The notes beneath the pieces are model-generated. The model was not told where the DNA came from. It saw only the letters and a list, made by a program, of their open reading frames with translations, and ran no database searches. A program made the translations under genes and the position numbers. Shown here one piece after another: positions 1 to 11,719 of a DNA stretch of 64,000 nucleotides. Origin of the DNA: Siderastrea radians (Eukaryota > Cnidaria > Anthozoa > Scleractinia > Rhizangiidae); contig OZ024895.1 in assembly GCA_964017195.1 (NCBI GenBank), positions 21,833,233 through 21,897,232 of the forward strand, given 5' to 3'. Every line of letters starts with the position of its first letter. The first letter of the stretch is position 1.

Positions 1-784
1 AACGCTCTTCCGCTGCGCATCAAGATTCTCTTCAAGTCTTGCTAGCTTTACCTGGTGCGTGGAAAGCGTCTGTTTATTTAGTGCAAGAGCTTCATTCTGC
101 AAGGACAGCCGTGCTTCGTAAGTTTGATTTAATTCCTGAGAGACGCTCAGCTGAAGCTGTAGATTTTTCATTTGCTCTAATATTTCATTGATGTACTTGC
201 TCGAAAGTGTTAAATGCTCGGTTGTATGAGAAGTTAGATGATCCTCTAAAGACTCCCTAGGCCCATGGAAATTACACCCCATGGACTTAAAACTACACTG
301 CACAGGAGCTCGCGGGCATGATTTTGAGTGCTCCGACAAATTTTCTCTAAGAATTTCACTCTCATCACAACCATGAGGGCATTTCACAGGAAACTTGCCG
401 CAGTTTTCCAAATGCTCCCTCATTTTAACTCCAGCAAAACCAGCCTGACAGTACGGACAATCCATGACTTTAAATAGACAATCATTTCCGATGTGTTTTG
501 CTAATTGATGCCTTAATACTATCACGTTGCAACCATGATCACTGTACAAACATTTAACTTCTGAAAAAGGACATTTTGCATCGTGATCTGTCAGCTCGGA
601 TAGCTGTCCCATCCACTGACACCCAAGTGATTTCTTAGGGCAGTAACATTCCAAGGCAAGGAGTTCTTTCTCAGCGCACTTGTCCCTGAAAATTTGGCCT
701 CTTTGTAGTATCTCGCCATCATCCGGGCATTTAGGCTCAACCGGTTCCCTCTTGAAAAGGGCTTCCAAGCACAACAGACAATAC
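1..784 (-). CDS. TRAF-family adaptor, exon 2 (RING second half, TRAF zinc fingers, coiled coil); continues off the window
   Basis: The minus strand is open from an acceptor (TTTGCAG, exon starting at 784) to base 1, 261 codons. It begins YCLLCL..EPKCPDDGE, the second half of a TRAF RING finger. A run of TRAF-type zinc fingers follows, with repeated Cys/His pairs such as CPFSEVKCLYSDHGC, CPYCQAGF, CPHGCDES and CSFKSMGCNFHG. The last ~60 residues are a Leu/Gln/Glu-rich heptad-like helix, the TRAF-N coiled coil. The MATH (TRAF-C) domain expected next lies beyond the left edge. TRAF proteins carry signals from TNF-receptor and Toll/IL-1-type receptors in the cytoplasm and act as ubiquitin ligases or scaffolds. 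The exon joins 6456-6571 in phase (AG|G gives Arg, restoring CGHRYC). It resembles TRAF2/3/5 more than TRAF6, but the exact paralogue cannot be fixed, so no symbol is given. Confidence 0.9.
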
Positions 785-884
785 CTGCAAACGTGAAAGA
801 ATACTATAAAATTTCTTTTAAGTTCCCGATCCCCATCTGTTTTCACTCCCACCCCCCGTCCTACGTCAGTAGTGATGAGAAACT

Positions 885-1017
885 AATGTTTGAACTAAGA
901 AAAGATGGAATATTGAGAATGTCGCAAGCGTGGGACAAAGAAAAAATCAAGGACCTTCCGTACACCGGTCAAGCACTCTAACCACTGAGCTGCTGGGAGA
1001 CCCGTGGCGAGCTATTG
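885..1017 (-). repeat. tRNA-derived SINE, minus orientation
   Basis: Read on the minus strand, it starts with an A-box-like AGCTCAGTGGTTAGAGTGC. It continues through a degenerate tRNA body to a tail containing TTTGTCCCACGCTTGCGACA. The B box is mutated. The same tail occurs in the opposite-strand element at 1140-1295, which shows both belong to one family. It lies in the TRAF intron. Confidence 0.65.
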
Positions 1018-1139
1018 TAGGTCATATTAACTAGCTTCTTATTACCATCCTTCTTTATTTATCATCCTTCAGGGCACTTTCGAAATTGCTGTCAGCTAAT
1101 CCTAGCAGCATGCGGGCCGCGTGTAACCATGAACCTAGT

Positions 1140-1295
1140 AACTTTGCTCGCCACCAGTCCCCCAGGAGCGCCCGACTGGTGCACGGGAGGTCATGGGTTC
1201 GATTCCCGCGTGGGACTCAGATTTTTTCTTTGTCCCATGCACTCGACATTCTGAATACCCCATCTTTTCTCATAATTTTCTTAAATTTAATTTAA
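1140..1295 (+). repeat. tRNA-derived SINE, plus orientation
   Basis: An intact B box (GGTTCGATTCC, about 1196-1206) is followed by the tail TTTGTCCCATGCACTCGACA, shared with the inverted neighbour at 885-1017. The A-box half is degenerate. Together the two form an imperfect inverted pair in the TRAF intron. Confidence 0.65.
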
Positions 1296-1299
1296 CCAT

Positions 1300-2561
1300 C
1301 TTTCTTTAATTTCTGAAGTAATATATCAAACACGAGAAAGAGCGGTTTCATCGGGATATCCAAACACCAACTTCGAGATACCTGATTAGACACCCTTTCG
1401 AGGTTTTTAATATGGCTTCTCAAACCATTCCTAATTCTTGGTGAAACTCAAAGCAAAAGTTCGCAAAATTTTATGCTTATTAAGATCCGGTACCCAAACC
1501 ACCGTCACGGTAGTGAATTCCTTTGTTTTCTCTTTATGAATTATTAGTGAGTTTGCAAACTGTTACAAAAGAAGAAAAGGAATCTTACAAGCATGACTAG
1601 AGAAGGACAGATGGTCAACAGCAAAACCTGATCTTAGACGGGCTGGTGGAAATAAGGTCTCAGTCAGTTTGCAGAAAAAAGAAAACTTCGGTTATTTTTG
1701 GATGACACAAAGTATTCTTAAGATCTCGAAAGATGTCCCCATGGCTTTCAAGGATTTTCGAAGATGATCCAAAAACCTCTGAAGACAACAGAAGATCACC
1801 CAAAGATTTCCAAGGATAAAAAAAATGTGAACCTGAAGCTAGAACTGAGGGAAAGGTTTGTCACAACATAACCCAAGTTTGCCCTTGCACAAAAACATGG
1901 GAGTTGGAGGGCCTGGGTAATGCGCTCCTGAATAGGGAATAAATGTATTGAAAATGATGCACAAGTCAATGCACACCTTATGGTTAAATGGTGCAACAAA
2001 AAGTTTACAAGTTTGTTATGATTTTTTATAGCCTTCTCGTTCTTATTAAGACCCCCCCCCCCCACCCCCCCCAACCCAAGGACTTAAAACGGCTTTAGGG
2101 CATCAATTGAGTGTGCAGAGAAGGGTTTACCTAAAAGCCAGCAACTGGAATCTGGAATCAATGACTTCAGCAAGAAAAAAAATAACAATAATTAATTAAT
2201 TTGGGATTAAATTTCTATAAAGATCATAAAAGTTGCCTGGGTAAAAGAAAATCAGCCAATTAAATGAGAATGATAGCCTTTGCAGAATCACGGTGTCTAG
2301 AAACCTGGCAACCAGGGGCGGCTCTAAAACAAAGCTATAGATATGCCCTGCAGTCCAAGAATTTTGATGAAAAGGCTTACCGGTACTCAAGCCTCCTCAA
2401 AGCCTTTGTTATTTGTTTTAAATCAACAAGTGATTCAGCAAAGTTTTTGGTTTTGTAGCTGATGAATTTTCCATGCTTGAGCATACCATGAAATCGCTTT
2501 GTTACTCAGTGACACTTCTGCTATCTGCTCAGCATGCTGGTTTTGGAGAGTTAAGGCCAGT
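1300..2561. other. TRAF intron, no gene seen
   Basis: AT-rich intronic sequence. It holds a homopolymeric C tract near 2051-2074 and degenerate GAAGATnnnC-type short repeats around 1710-1810. Short open frames show no recognisable protein. Confidence 0.6.
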
Positions 2562-2794
2562 TTAAGAGTATCTATCTTTGTACGGAGGTGGCAAGTGATT
2601 TGAAACTATAGTGGTTGTTTTTGCTGATTTTTGGCAGGGTAACGACTGCACAGCATTAGTGGAGAGAGCTGTCAGGTAATCTCATTGACAAATTATTGTC
2701 CTAGATGTTGTGAAATTGTTACCCTGCCAAGAAATTTGCTACAAAAACCAAAATAGTTTATCATCACCTCCATACAAAGATAGGAGACTCTTAA
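2562..2794. mobile_element. Foldback MITE-like element
   Basis: Two ~80-bp arms in inverted orientation begin TTAAGAGTATCTATCTTTG and end CAAAGATAGGAGACTCTTAA. Both arms contain a GGCAGGGTAAC/GTTACCCTGCC segment near the centre. Arms are about 75-80% complementary. No coding capacity, so it is probably a non-autonomous DNA transposon. Confidence 0.6.
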
Positions 2795-2825
2795 TATTAG
2801 AGTTGATTCTATCTCAAACCAGGCT

Positions 2826-3015
2826 TTAACCCTTAAAGCTCTGATATGAAAATACATATTCTCCAAACTGTTCTCCACACATTTCTTATGGAACTAGAAA
2901 GGAGAGTTTAGTAATCATCAAGACATCTTACACTTATGATTACTTCCTTTATTCTCACCACTTGAGTGTTTGAACAAGTAGTGATGATGTTAAGAGAAAT
3001 TTCATTTTCGTCACT
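2826..3015. repeat. Dispersed short repeat of anthozoan type
   Basis: It runs from TTTAACCCTTAAAGCTCTGA through a block with CATATTCTCCAAACTGTTCT to TTCCTTTATTCTCACCAC. From memory it matches the layout of a very common coral/anemone short repeat bounded by TTAACCCTTTAAxxCC. The match is remembered, not computed. Confidence 0.5.
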
Positions 3016-6000
3016 GTTAGGGCTTCAGGTACATTTAGCTAAAAACATTTGTCAACTGAAAAATCCAAATAATTCTTTGATTTGCTTGGTAATTCCACAC
3101 AAATATTGAAAACTCCCAGGAGACTCTTTGTCAAAATCCTTCAAGAATTTCTAATGGCCACACATTTTAAATTTTTTTTAGAACTATGCCCTGCTGCCAG
3201 GCATGTTGACACATTGATTTTCAAAGGCTAACTAACTCACTTTTGTTTGAAATTTACTATTGTTTTTTATTTCAAGTGACTTTTGTTATCTTTATCAAAA
3301 TTCTCTCGAAAATTAGAAACTTATTATTAATAACTTTTTTTGTGAAGTCCTTCTGGATTCCAGACTCTGGATTCTGGGGTTTAGGTAAACCCCACAGAGC
3401 TCACATTTTGTTTTCCCGGATTTTCCCATGGGACATGGGAGCAAATTGATTTTCACGATACCTAACAGCCCTGAGCAGCTATAGCTAGCACCAAGTCTAC
3501 CCACACGCTGTATTAAGTATTTTTTATAGGGCAAACTGTTATCATTTCTGGAATCATCCTGGCTGTACAATGTTTGAAAGTTTGAAATACTTTTTTAACC
3601 ACTAAACAGGTGTTATACAGCATTAAGGGCTTATGCAGGTTTCAATGCATGAATTAAACCTATCAAACTACCATAAACTGATGACCAGAAAATTACAACC
3701 CGGTGGTTTGTCCTCTCGTAAGTGACCACCTCCCATGACCACTTGGTCGACCATTAAGGCTTGTCATTTTGCGGTCGTTGTTTACTGGAGGTTCAACTGT
3801 AGTTAATCTATCCTTGCTATTTTTGGATGAACCACAGCCAGCAGGTATTTTATTAATGAAAAGGGACTGACGCTAAGTGGTTTTGAGGTTCAATGTTGGT
3901 TGTTGATAGTTTCAGTGCATTGTAATGACATGTGTAGAGATTACGGTCATACTGATATTCATCATACAGAGGATATTACAGAATTAAAACAAACCTAAAA
4001 TAATGAAACAGCTCAAAAATCCCATATATGATTATAAAATGTGTTTAGAAGTGGTCATTATCTATGCAGCTGGCATGGTTACCCAATATTTGTTTCATCA
4101 GGAAGTCAAGCTCACATTAGTATGTGTAATCAAATGGTGATAAGTGAAATTAGAATTTTGACAAAATGCAAGTGAAACTATTTCCTTATTTCATGAGTAT
4201 ACCATTTGATTACCTATTAATATCATGGGTGACAAATTACGCTCACAATCGTGGGGTTTTGACTTGTTTATTGCATCGAGAACTCCACGCATTGAAAAGC
4301 TTAAAGCACACAGTTTGGCTAAAGTTCACATTTTTCTGAGTGAAATAATGAAAAAATCTTGTGGGAAGTTTTTAGCACGCTTTGAAAATTTCGTGTATTT
4401 GTAACTGACAGCAAAATACACCAGACTCTGAATTTGTACTTGAAAAGTACCAAAGCAAAGTGCTTGGCAAAGGTTATCCACGTTTTATCTGGCAAATTCA
4501 CTGAATTGAGCACCACGTTGCTCCATTGAGCAAGGCTCAGAAGGCTTCACAAATTCATTCAAAATACGCACAGCAAACTTGTTTTGACGAAAGTAAACTT
4601 CGGAAGCAAATTGTATTTAAAAACTGACCTTTATTCCATTCAAAGAAGTGCCCAAATCCACTGAATTACTTCTCTGAGTTTGCGGTCAATCACTCAATCA
4701 GCAACTGGCTCACCATTCAAAAATTTTTGCTGTCACGTTATCACAAATAATCTCTTCTTTTTAACTCGCAGTTGATTTCTGAGAAGTTCAGTCAGTTAAA
4801 AGTCAAAATTTACAGATTACCGATTGTGTCCTCAACAAAAATTTCCAGAATAGCTTTAGTCCTGCACAAAACATCTTCATCATTAACCTCGAGGCCGTCT
4901 TGGCGCTGAGCTATAGACCCGTTGCCATAGCAATTTGGTAATTTCACATGTGAAATTATAAATGAACACTGAAATTTTGCGCCAAAATTAAGACGTAATT
5001 TGACACCCATGATATTACTAAGTTTACATTTTATGCCCAAAGATGGATTAGTACGGAAAGGGCATGTATAGGCATGTATACTTGTAAGCACTTATTTCCT
5101 TTGTGGATGACATTTTAACCCAATATACCTGTCATCAGGAGGTCAAGTGCACTTCACTACCCTTACATTTGGATGACTAAAGTTGATCTAGAATAACTTA
5201 TGATTTGTACGGAACAGTGTGTGTTTGAGCATCTAAACTCTCTTATCTTCATCCTCTCTTGTGTAAACCTAGTCTGCGATCAAGCATCCGTTTTTTTTGG
5301 GGGGGAGGGGGCAAGTAAACAATTGCAAGAACAAAAGCCTGTAAAAATGGATGCCGTGGAAGGCATAAATATGTTGCTTCAGACAAAAATTCCTGTAAGG
5401 ATGCAAATATAGCAGTTTCTCTTTCAATACGACGTCACAAGCTAAAGCTGTCGTCAATAAAGACTAGTGTTTCAGCGCTTGTCTAATTTCTGCGAATGAA
5501 ATCGTTTGAAAACGCTTTTAAAATGAAAAGGCTGACTCGAATATGTAATAATACAGATTTCTTCGCAAAGAAAACCGAAAAATTTCCTCACAACAAAAGA
5601 AAGAATAAGAGTCAACCAAGTGGGAAAAAACCGGGAAAGATATGTTGACATTCGCTTTCTGTAGAAACAGATACACGAAGTTTGACATGATAGTCGATGA
5701 GTTCGTCGATGACTTCACACCACGACCATTTAAAATATGGCTATGATTCATTCAGGGATGTTTAAAAAAGTGATGCAATTTTGTGCTGAGCTGCACAAAA
5801 ATTTGAGCAAGAATTGGGTGATTTGTGATCGAAGACCAACTGTAAGCTTAAATACACATTGCCATTTTGATTTATATTTGAGCCGTTCGGTCCATCTTCC
5901 ATCCATTTGTCGATCACTCAGAAACATCAGTTCTCTTATTTTTCTCGGTTAGTAATAGAACTTGAACGTTTGCCGTCAAACCTGGCCATGACGCAGTCTA

Positions 6001-6455
6001 GAATCTTCAAGGCAGGAAGTGCAAAAGCGAATATACCATGATTCGATGGATCGTAATAGATTCGCTTTCAAGTAAGTTCAACTGTTCGGTAACAAAAGAT
6101 AATTAAGCTTATAATTAATCTAGCAGAAGTATTACGTTTGATCACAGAAGTTGGAAAGCGTGTCCGTTATATAGTTTGCTTCAAATTTTACCAATTCATC
6201 TTCACATGTGATGATCAAAGTGCAGTGCAAGCTAAAAAGCGGGTAAGCTTAGTAATTACTTCAACAAAGTCGCACTTTTGGTACACCTAGAGAAATGAAT
6301 GGACTTGAGACAAATACTGGAAAGTGGGCAAAGACAACATTTAAGAATGAAAATGCGCACTGCCTATTAACAACAGAACATTCTAGAACTTCCTGTGCAG
6401 TTTAACGATCTCGAAATTATGATTGCATAACTTACATAATTTTACTTAAGCTTAC
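3016..6455. other. Rest of TRAF intron, no gene seen
   Basis: Intronic AT-rich DNA. Two related direct segments about 1 kb apart (around 4068-4115 and 5104-5150) share an ACCCAATAT..TCATCAGGAGGTCAAG-like core. A TGACCACCTCC-type short repeat lies at 3720-3800. Short open frames on both strands look like chance. Confidence 0.5.
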
Positions 6456-6571
6456 CTATGACCACAAGAAGACTGCACAGGGTCTTGTAAAACATTACGA
6501 CATAATATACATTTGTATCGTTTATCCAAATCTCCTGCCACAAATTCAATAACATTGCGAGAAGCAGACAT
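6456..6571 (-). CDS. TRAF-family adaptor, exon 1 (start codon and RING first half)
   Basis: The ATG is at 6571-6569 on the minus strand. The 116-bp exon encodes 38 residues plus two bases and ends in a consensus donor (CATAG|GTAAGC). It reads MSASRNVIEF at the N-terminus, then YKCILC (first RING CxxC pair) and SSCGH. Splicing to the acceptor at 784 completes C-G-H-R-Y-C-x2-C, the RING cysteine/histidine core. The intron between them is about 5.67 kb and filled with repeats. This start is chosen because it gives a short N-terminus before the RING, as in other TRAFs, and the phase matches exactly. A mature mRNA probably also has an upstream untranslated exon (see 8178-8298). Confidence 0.88.
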
Positions 6572-6743
6572 TTCCTATTCCGCTGGCATCTTTGGGCGTA
6601 AATGACAGCAGCAGTCAAATATCGAAACCGAAAATGCTTGGCGAAGTAATTTCTTTAGGGGAATCCCCGAAACACCTTCATCAATCAAGATCCGTGCATA
6701 TTACTTATTTCAATTGGTATGCAATCGACTATGCAATCTCATT

Positions 6744-6815
6744 CCCAGAGTCCTCAGGCTTCTTGGTCAGCGGTAGACGACCCACCCGCTGACCAAGAAA
6801 CCTGAGGACTCTGGG
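6744..6815. repeat. Near-perfect 30-bp hairpin
   Basis: Arms 6744-6773 and 6786-6815 are complementary at 29 of 30 positions around a 12-bp spacer. They are bounded by CCCAGAG and CTCTGGG and contain GGTCAGC/GCTGACC. Related shorter foldbacks lie at 53161-53211 and 55280-55334. It lies about 170 bp upstream of the TRAF start codon. Confidence 0.75.
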
Positions 6816-8177
6816 TACCCCATCGCGGGGACCATCGCGGGGACATCGCGGGCCTTCCTTGTTACCACTGACCAAAAGAAGCGAAGGCTCTAGGGACGAG
6901 AATGACCACATGACTAAGTAACTCTTAATCACCAGCGACTCAAACGAGCGGATCTGTTCGGATAGTTCGCAGTTGTTTTTTAGATGTTACTACTATTTTG
7001 CCTCCGCTGTCTTTGTTGTTCAGTGTATATCAGTGGGTTATCAGGAGCAGGATGTGGTTGCATGATAGAGAACGTCACCATTAAATGGGTAACAGGCAGC
7101 TCAAAATTAAAGAATAACGGGGAGACCACGATTGACGGGTTTAGAAAAAGTAGTCTCGCATTTGAAAAGGAATATGCTATCATAAGTCTGGGAAATCGTT
7201 TTTTTTTTTCGTAATAATAGAGTGAATGTAGAATTACTGTAAGAATACTTACATAATTAAAGAGAAACAGACGTTGGGCTTGGTTTTGAGTTTATTTAAA
7301 AACTTGAGATTGCAATTACACTTTCGTGTCAGAAATCATGCCAACATTGCACGTATGCAACCTTCTACTAATTGAATTATGAAAATCAATTTTAAATAGC
7401 TTTCGTGCCAGGAAAAGCTCACCAATTAGATCGTTTTAAAAGGCTAAGCGAAAGAAAACACAAACCATTTTTGCAGCTAAATGTGAAGGATTTCAAGAAT
7501 CCTTCTGGTGATACTCAATGAACAAACATCATTTGGTAAGTTCAGAATAACGAGCTAAATCGTCAGATCAATGTCATAACCGCGAATACATTCAACTGTG
7601 GGAACTACGAAATTAAACTGACATGAACTACAGAAACCAGAAACACTTCAATAACGGTCGATTCTGGAGAGCTCAATAACGGGAAAGAGTCAGGACTCTT
7701 CTGGCAATGATGCATGGAATATTTAATTTATTAAATACGCGGGTTCGGGGGAAATCCTGACTGGCCGATAATTCCGAGCAACACATATATAAGCTCAAAG
7801 TAAACGACATAAAACTCAAACCAAAAGCTGTAAATAAACCCTTGAACATCTGTAAGATCATGATGTGGATGATTTTTGATAGTTTATAACTTAAACCCGT
7901 ATCAAATGCAAACGTACACAATCGCCTTTCGTGGACTTTATTTAAAGCTTGTTAATTATGACCAATTATCTCCCCGAGTCAACTTATGCATAAAGAAATG
8001 TTTGCACTTGTAGATCAGAAATATTAACACTAGCCTGTTCATAAACACACAAAGACTGCTTTGCAATCTTTTCGACAGCAACTAAACTTAACAACCAATT
8101 TCTTTCCTCGTCCAGCTGTTCCTAACCCGCTGGCGAACGCCAACCTAAACTGAAGACCAACGAGTCCTAACACGCAC
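6816..8177. other. Probable TRAF 5' intron, no other gene seen
   Basis: It begins with a short GC-rich tandem motif (ATCGCGGGGAC, 6822-6850), followed by unremarkable AT-rich sequence. No exon could be supported. Confidence 0.45.
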
Positions 8178-8298
8178 CTGAGTAAACATTTCCTTCCGAT
8201 TCCTTCCTGCGCTGTCTTTGCAAATCAAAATCTACGGTATTTTCGAGGATCCAAACACTCCGATTAATTCTTCATCCACAGAGACAGCGCAAAACTTG
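8178..8298 (-). other. Candidate untranslated first exon of the TRAF gene
   Basis: On the minus strand a perfect TATA-like box (8330-8321) is followed about 30 bp downstream by a plausible transcription start near 8298. A CAG|GTGCGTG donor then ends the exon at 8178. Joined to sequence just before the ATG at 6571, this would make a noncoding 5' exon. Only the TATA box and donor are visible; the downstream acceptor near 6580-6600 is weak, so this is an inference. Confidence 0.35.
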
Positions 8299-8320
8299 GT
8301 TAAGAGCCCGTCAAAACTTG

Positions 8321-8330
8321 CCTATTTATA
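8321..8330 (-). promoter_or_regulatory. TATA box, candidate TRAF promoter
   Basis: TATAAATAGG on the minus strand, 1.75 kb upstream of the TRAF start codon and correctly oriented. It sits about 145 bp upstream of the candidate 5' UTR donor at 8178. No other minus-strand gene lies between. Confidence 0.4.
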
Positions 8331-8339
8331 CACTTCGAA

Positions 8340-10269
8340 GGATTCTACTTTGAATGGCTGCGTGGGGCTGTTGCCAAATAGTTAACGTAACTCCACACGA
8401 CGCCAGGACAGCCCCAGTAGTTCTCAGTTGCTATAACAACTGCGAACTAAAAAGGTGCACTTTGAATTTTACGAATTAGTGCCGTTTCCTCCTGTTGTCA
8501 CAATAGTCTGGTGTAGCGTTGTCAGTGTACCAGCTAGTACCAAGTCCCTTCGATCCCTCTGGTGAATCAAGGATGCATGGATGATGTAAGTTGGATTTAA
8601 CTCCCCAAAACACCATTCTTTTTCTTTCTCCTTTACTCACTTTTTTCAAGAAAAAGAAAACTTTTTGTTTCGAAGGTAAAGTCAAATCAAAGACAACAGG
8701 TGTCGAATATGTAAGCCCGTGTATGGCCCCCTATTCGCTTTAAAAAGCGCAAAGTAACGTGACATGAAATAGGACACTTACAGTTCAATGATCGTGAAAA
8801 CATGTTTAGTTCCGTGTTCAATGTAGTATTAACATTTTGTTCGTGTCTTCCGCTTGAAAAGTGCGTAGCAAAACTAGCTCCTCCCACCGACAGGTTTCGC
8901 GTAGGAATGTGCTCAGTCTGGCAAACTCCTAGTTCGGCATATTTGTAGCACCATGAATATGTTGTAATGTAACTGTTTTAATACTAGAAAGGAAATTCCA
9001 CGTAATTCTCTTGTATATCTAATTACTATTATTGCAACCATCAGATGCATTTAATTAAGGAATTTATTTTGGCAATAAAGCGATGGGTTTCATTAGTTGA
9101 GTTCACCTGACGTGACTCTTTACTCCGTGCAGACGCAAAAACGACCCAATCCAATCCTATCGCCCAATCCTTTACGCTTGCAAGATTGTGGTACAACATT
9201 CGTTGGTGCCAAAACTGTGAAAAGTTCTAATAGCAAACCATCTTTATCTTGGATGTTGTTGACGTCATACAATATTTTTTGTTGGGTGAACGTCTGTTTT
9301 CGGTCACACATTTTGCCCAACAATTTTGACGGAAGCACTGACAATGTTGGCGTGTTTAGAGTAGCCCCGCAGTTCTTAACAACCTCTAATTTCATTGGAC
9401 CTTGGTATCACGCAGCTCTATTGTTTTCGGGGCTAGGGTCAATTGTTTTGTTGTTTGTAGTCTTGTTTTCTCACCAAATCAGAGAAGACCTTGTAAGAGC
9501 TGCGACATCGCCCCGTGTTTAGCCGGCTTTCCAACTTTTTTGCATGGCAATAACCAATCATGTTTTAGTACCCAGTCCCCAATCCGACTATACTGAGCCT
9601 TTCCTGAAACGGTGGAGACGGATGGTACTCTAGTGCCAACCGCTTTACTACGAAATGAGAAAACGGAATTCGAAGTTCCATTTCCGTAGAAAATGAAGAT
9701 GAAGTTCTGTTTTCCTTGCCTAGTTCCTAGGCCTCTATATTTCGTAGCGGTCGAACCATTTCGGGTCACGTGGTCCGAACAATACGTCACCGAAACGAAT
9801 TTTACGTCATAACGAATTAATCGTGGGGGGCTTGGGAAAAAGCCGTACAGAAACTAGGCAAAACGCACAGCCATATCATCCGGGCAGTGGCAGCCATGGG
9901 GAGCTGTTTCGTCCTCGTTAGGACTCACTGCATGGCATAGCCCCATTGCAGGGCAAAAAATATGTACTTTTTTTTATTCGTGTGTTAGGTGGCCAACTAG
10001 CCCTCGTCGACTGAATAAGAAACTTGTTGTTATTGCTGTTGCTGTTTGCACAAAGGAAAGATTTTCAACGAAAAATCCGAAAAAATCGTTCAGGGCTTAG
10101 GACGTTCTTGCCCGGAGCCCAATGAATCAATCCTGCCTCTTCTACGCCCCCCCCACACCCCCCCCACCCCTCCCGAGACAAAACCAAGCTGTTAAAAATC
10201 AATACCACGATTAAAAGTAGGATTGCAAAATTGCTTAAACGAGTTATCCTCATATTGCAACTCTTGGAT
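8340..10269. other. Intergenic, no gene supported
   Basis: A 141-codon open frame at 9097-9522 shows no known motif and has an equally long open frame on the other strand, so it is treated as chance. Poly-C tracts occur at 10146-10175. A TTG-rich tail at 10022-10046 may be a LINE 3' end. Confidence 0.45.
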
Positions 10270-10572
10270 GCTAAGAATAAACCCTAACCTGAAGAAAACC
10301 AAGATAATGATTTTTGAATGATGCACAAAAAAGTGTGATTATGTTTTTCACATAGGCAGTGAAATAATAGACATTGTCCAAAACTATACCTACCTAGGGA
10401 CTCGCATCTCATCTTCCGGAAATTTTACACTTTCGCTTGAACACGTTCGACAAAAAGCTCTTCATGCTTTCTTTGGTCTACGACGGCACACTGATTTTAA
10501 TAAACTGAGACCTTCTCTTGCGTGTAAATTTTTTGACTCAATGATCTCACCAATTTTAGTGACGTCTGGGGT
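10270..10572 (+). mobile_element. Left half of a split LINE: reverse-transcriptase thumb region
   Basis: The plus strand encodes KTKIMIF, then IVQNYTYLGTRISSSGNF, then LRRHTDFNKLRPSLACKFFD and SMISPIL. This is the typical region after the catalytic core of non-LTR retrotransposon RTs (YLG..I...G, then K.L..S.A...FDS...P.L). The 5' end is truncated and stops interrupt the start. The frame is cut at 10572 by a DNA transposon; its continuation (EKTHLQFSKRYLEVHNKAS..) resumes at about 17879 in the same orientation. Confidence 0.8.
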
Positions 10573-10886
10573 AGCCAGGACCGAAAAAAATAGGTTTTGT
10601 TCAACCCTGATAGAGTAAGACCTGCTGATTAACGCTAGGTAGTTTGTAATATCAAATTGTGGTATAGGTTTTGAGTTAAGGGCTGTTTCCTCGAGTCCTC
10701 TGAGAGCTCAGCATGGAAACGAGGCTGATATCACGTTCGCCGATTTTCTCATCTTTTTGTTCAAATATCATCGGGAAACCAAACAAATTATCAATGATAT
10801 GATAAGAGAATGCGATATCTGATGTCTATAACATAAAATAATACCAAATGGGAGGTCACGTGACCTTTATCAGGTCTGAATTTAGC
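10573..10886 (+). repeat. Left terminal inverted repeat of the 7.3-kb transposon
   Basis: Reverse complement of 17515-17858 with scattered substitutions and one ~30-bp gap. It holds GGTCACGTGACC (about 10856-10867), an E-box-containing palindrome. Confidence 0.9.
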
Positions 10887-11439
10887 TTGAAATTATAAAA
10901 GCAGCTTATTTTTTCGAGAAAAATAGCAAAACTTTATCATTACAATACATATTCGCTTTGCTTTTAATTATTCTTGAATGTGAGTTGTTTTAAAGTCGAA
11001 GTGAGCAAAAAGTACGCTTTACAATCGTTGTAAATGCTTTTATAGGCTTAAGACTGTCATCATGAATTGGAGGCCAAAAATGTAGGTGAGAATACTTCTT
11101 GAGTTTTTTCTGTGAATTGTAACCACAAAAATCACTCTGATCAATATTGTTTAGTGTTTTGTTCGATTTGGAGTATGTTTTTGTCAAAACGTCGTTATAT
11201 TCAAAAAGAATTTTGCTGTTTAATGATCTTTTTTCTTTTCCTTATCAAACAGCGGTTTGCCTCCAAAAATTCATGAAATTATGTTACATGTAAATAAAAT
11301 GTCATTTTAGTGAATATTTACCCCACCTCTAACATTGATAGTTGCCTAAGATATCGTAGATATAATAAAATCAGACAAAAAAGTTGTTTCTTCCGTTTAT
11401 TGCACGAGATTGAGGCTGAAACTCACTTCCATGTAGCAC

Positions 11440-11498
11440 CAGACCGAGGCTATAACATCCAACACGGCGGCCCCCACGTTCAAAGCTCTGTTACACCT
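11440..11498 (+). other. Candidate untranslated exon of the transposase gene
   Basis: The sequence ACACGGCGGCCCCCACG resembles animal 5' UTRs and ends at a donor (CACCT|GTGAGTAC, GT at 11499). A matching acceptor TTTTCAG ends at 11624, six bases before the transposase ATG at 11630. The 5' limit is unknown. Confidence 0.4.
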
Positions 11499-11719
11499 GT
11501 GAGTACTTTTCATTTGTTTTATTTCTTTTTCATTCACGAAAACAAACGTCCTTAAACAAAAGTTCGCTTGCAAGTAATCAGATCAAACTACATATTGCTT
11601 AAAACGTTTTATTAATGTTTTCAGTTGGAATGGCTAGCAAAAGAAAAACGCCTGAAGACGGCTTTGCTTTGCCATTGCCTACCGAGAAAAAGAAAAGGGC
11701 AACTGCATTTGATAATGTA

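Noticed and set aside
5200..5952. Several 60-77 codon frames in the TRAF intron
   Set aside because: Short, overlapping on both strands and without motifs; fall within the intron of the only supported gene.
9097..9522. 141-codon plus-strand frame with hydrophobic C-terminus
   Set aside because: No recognisable domain, equal-length frame on the other strand, no splice or promoter context.
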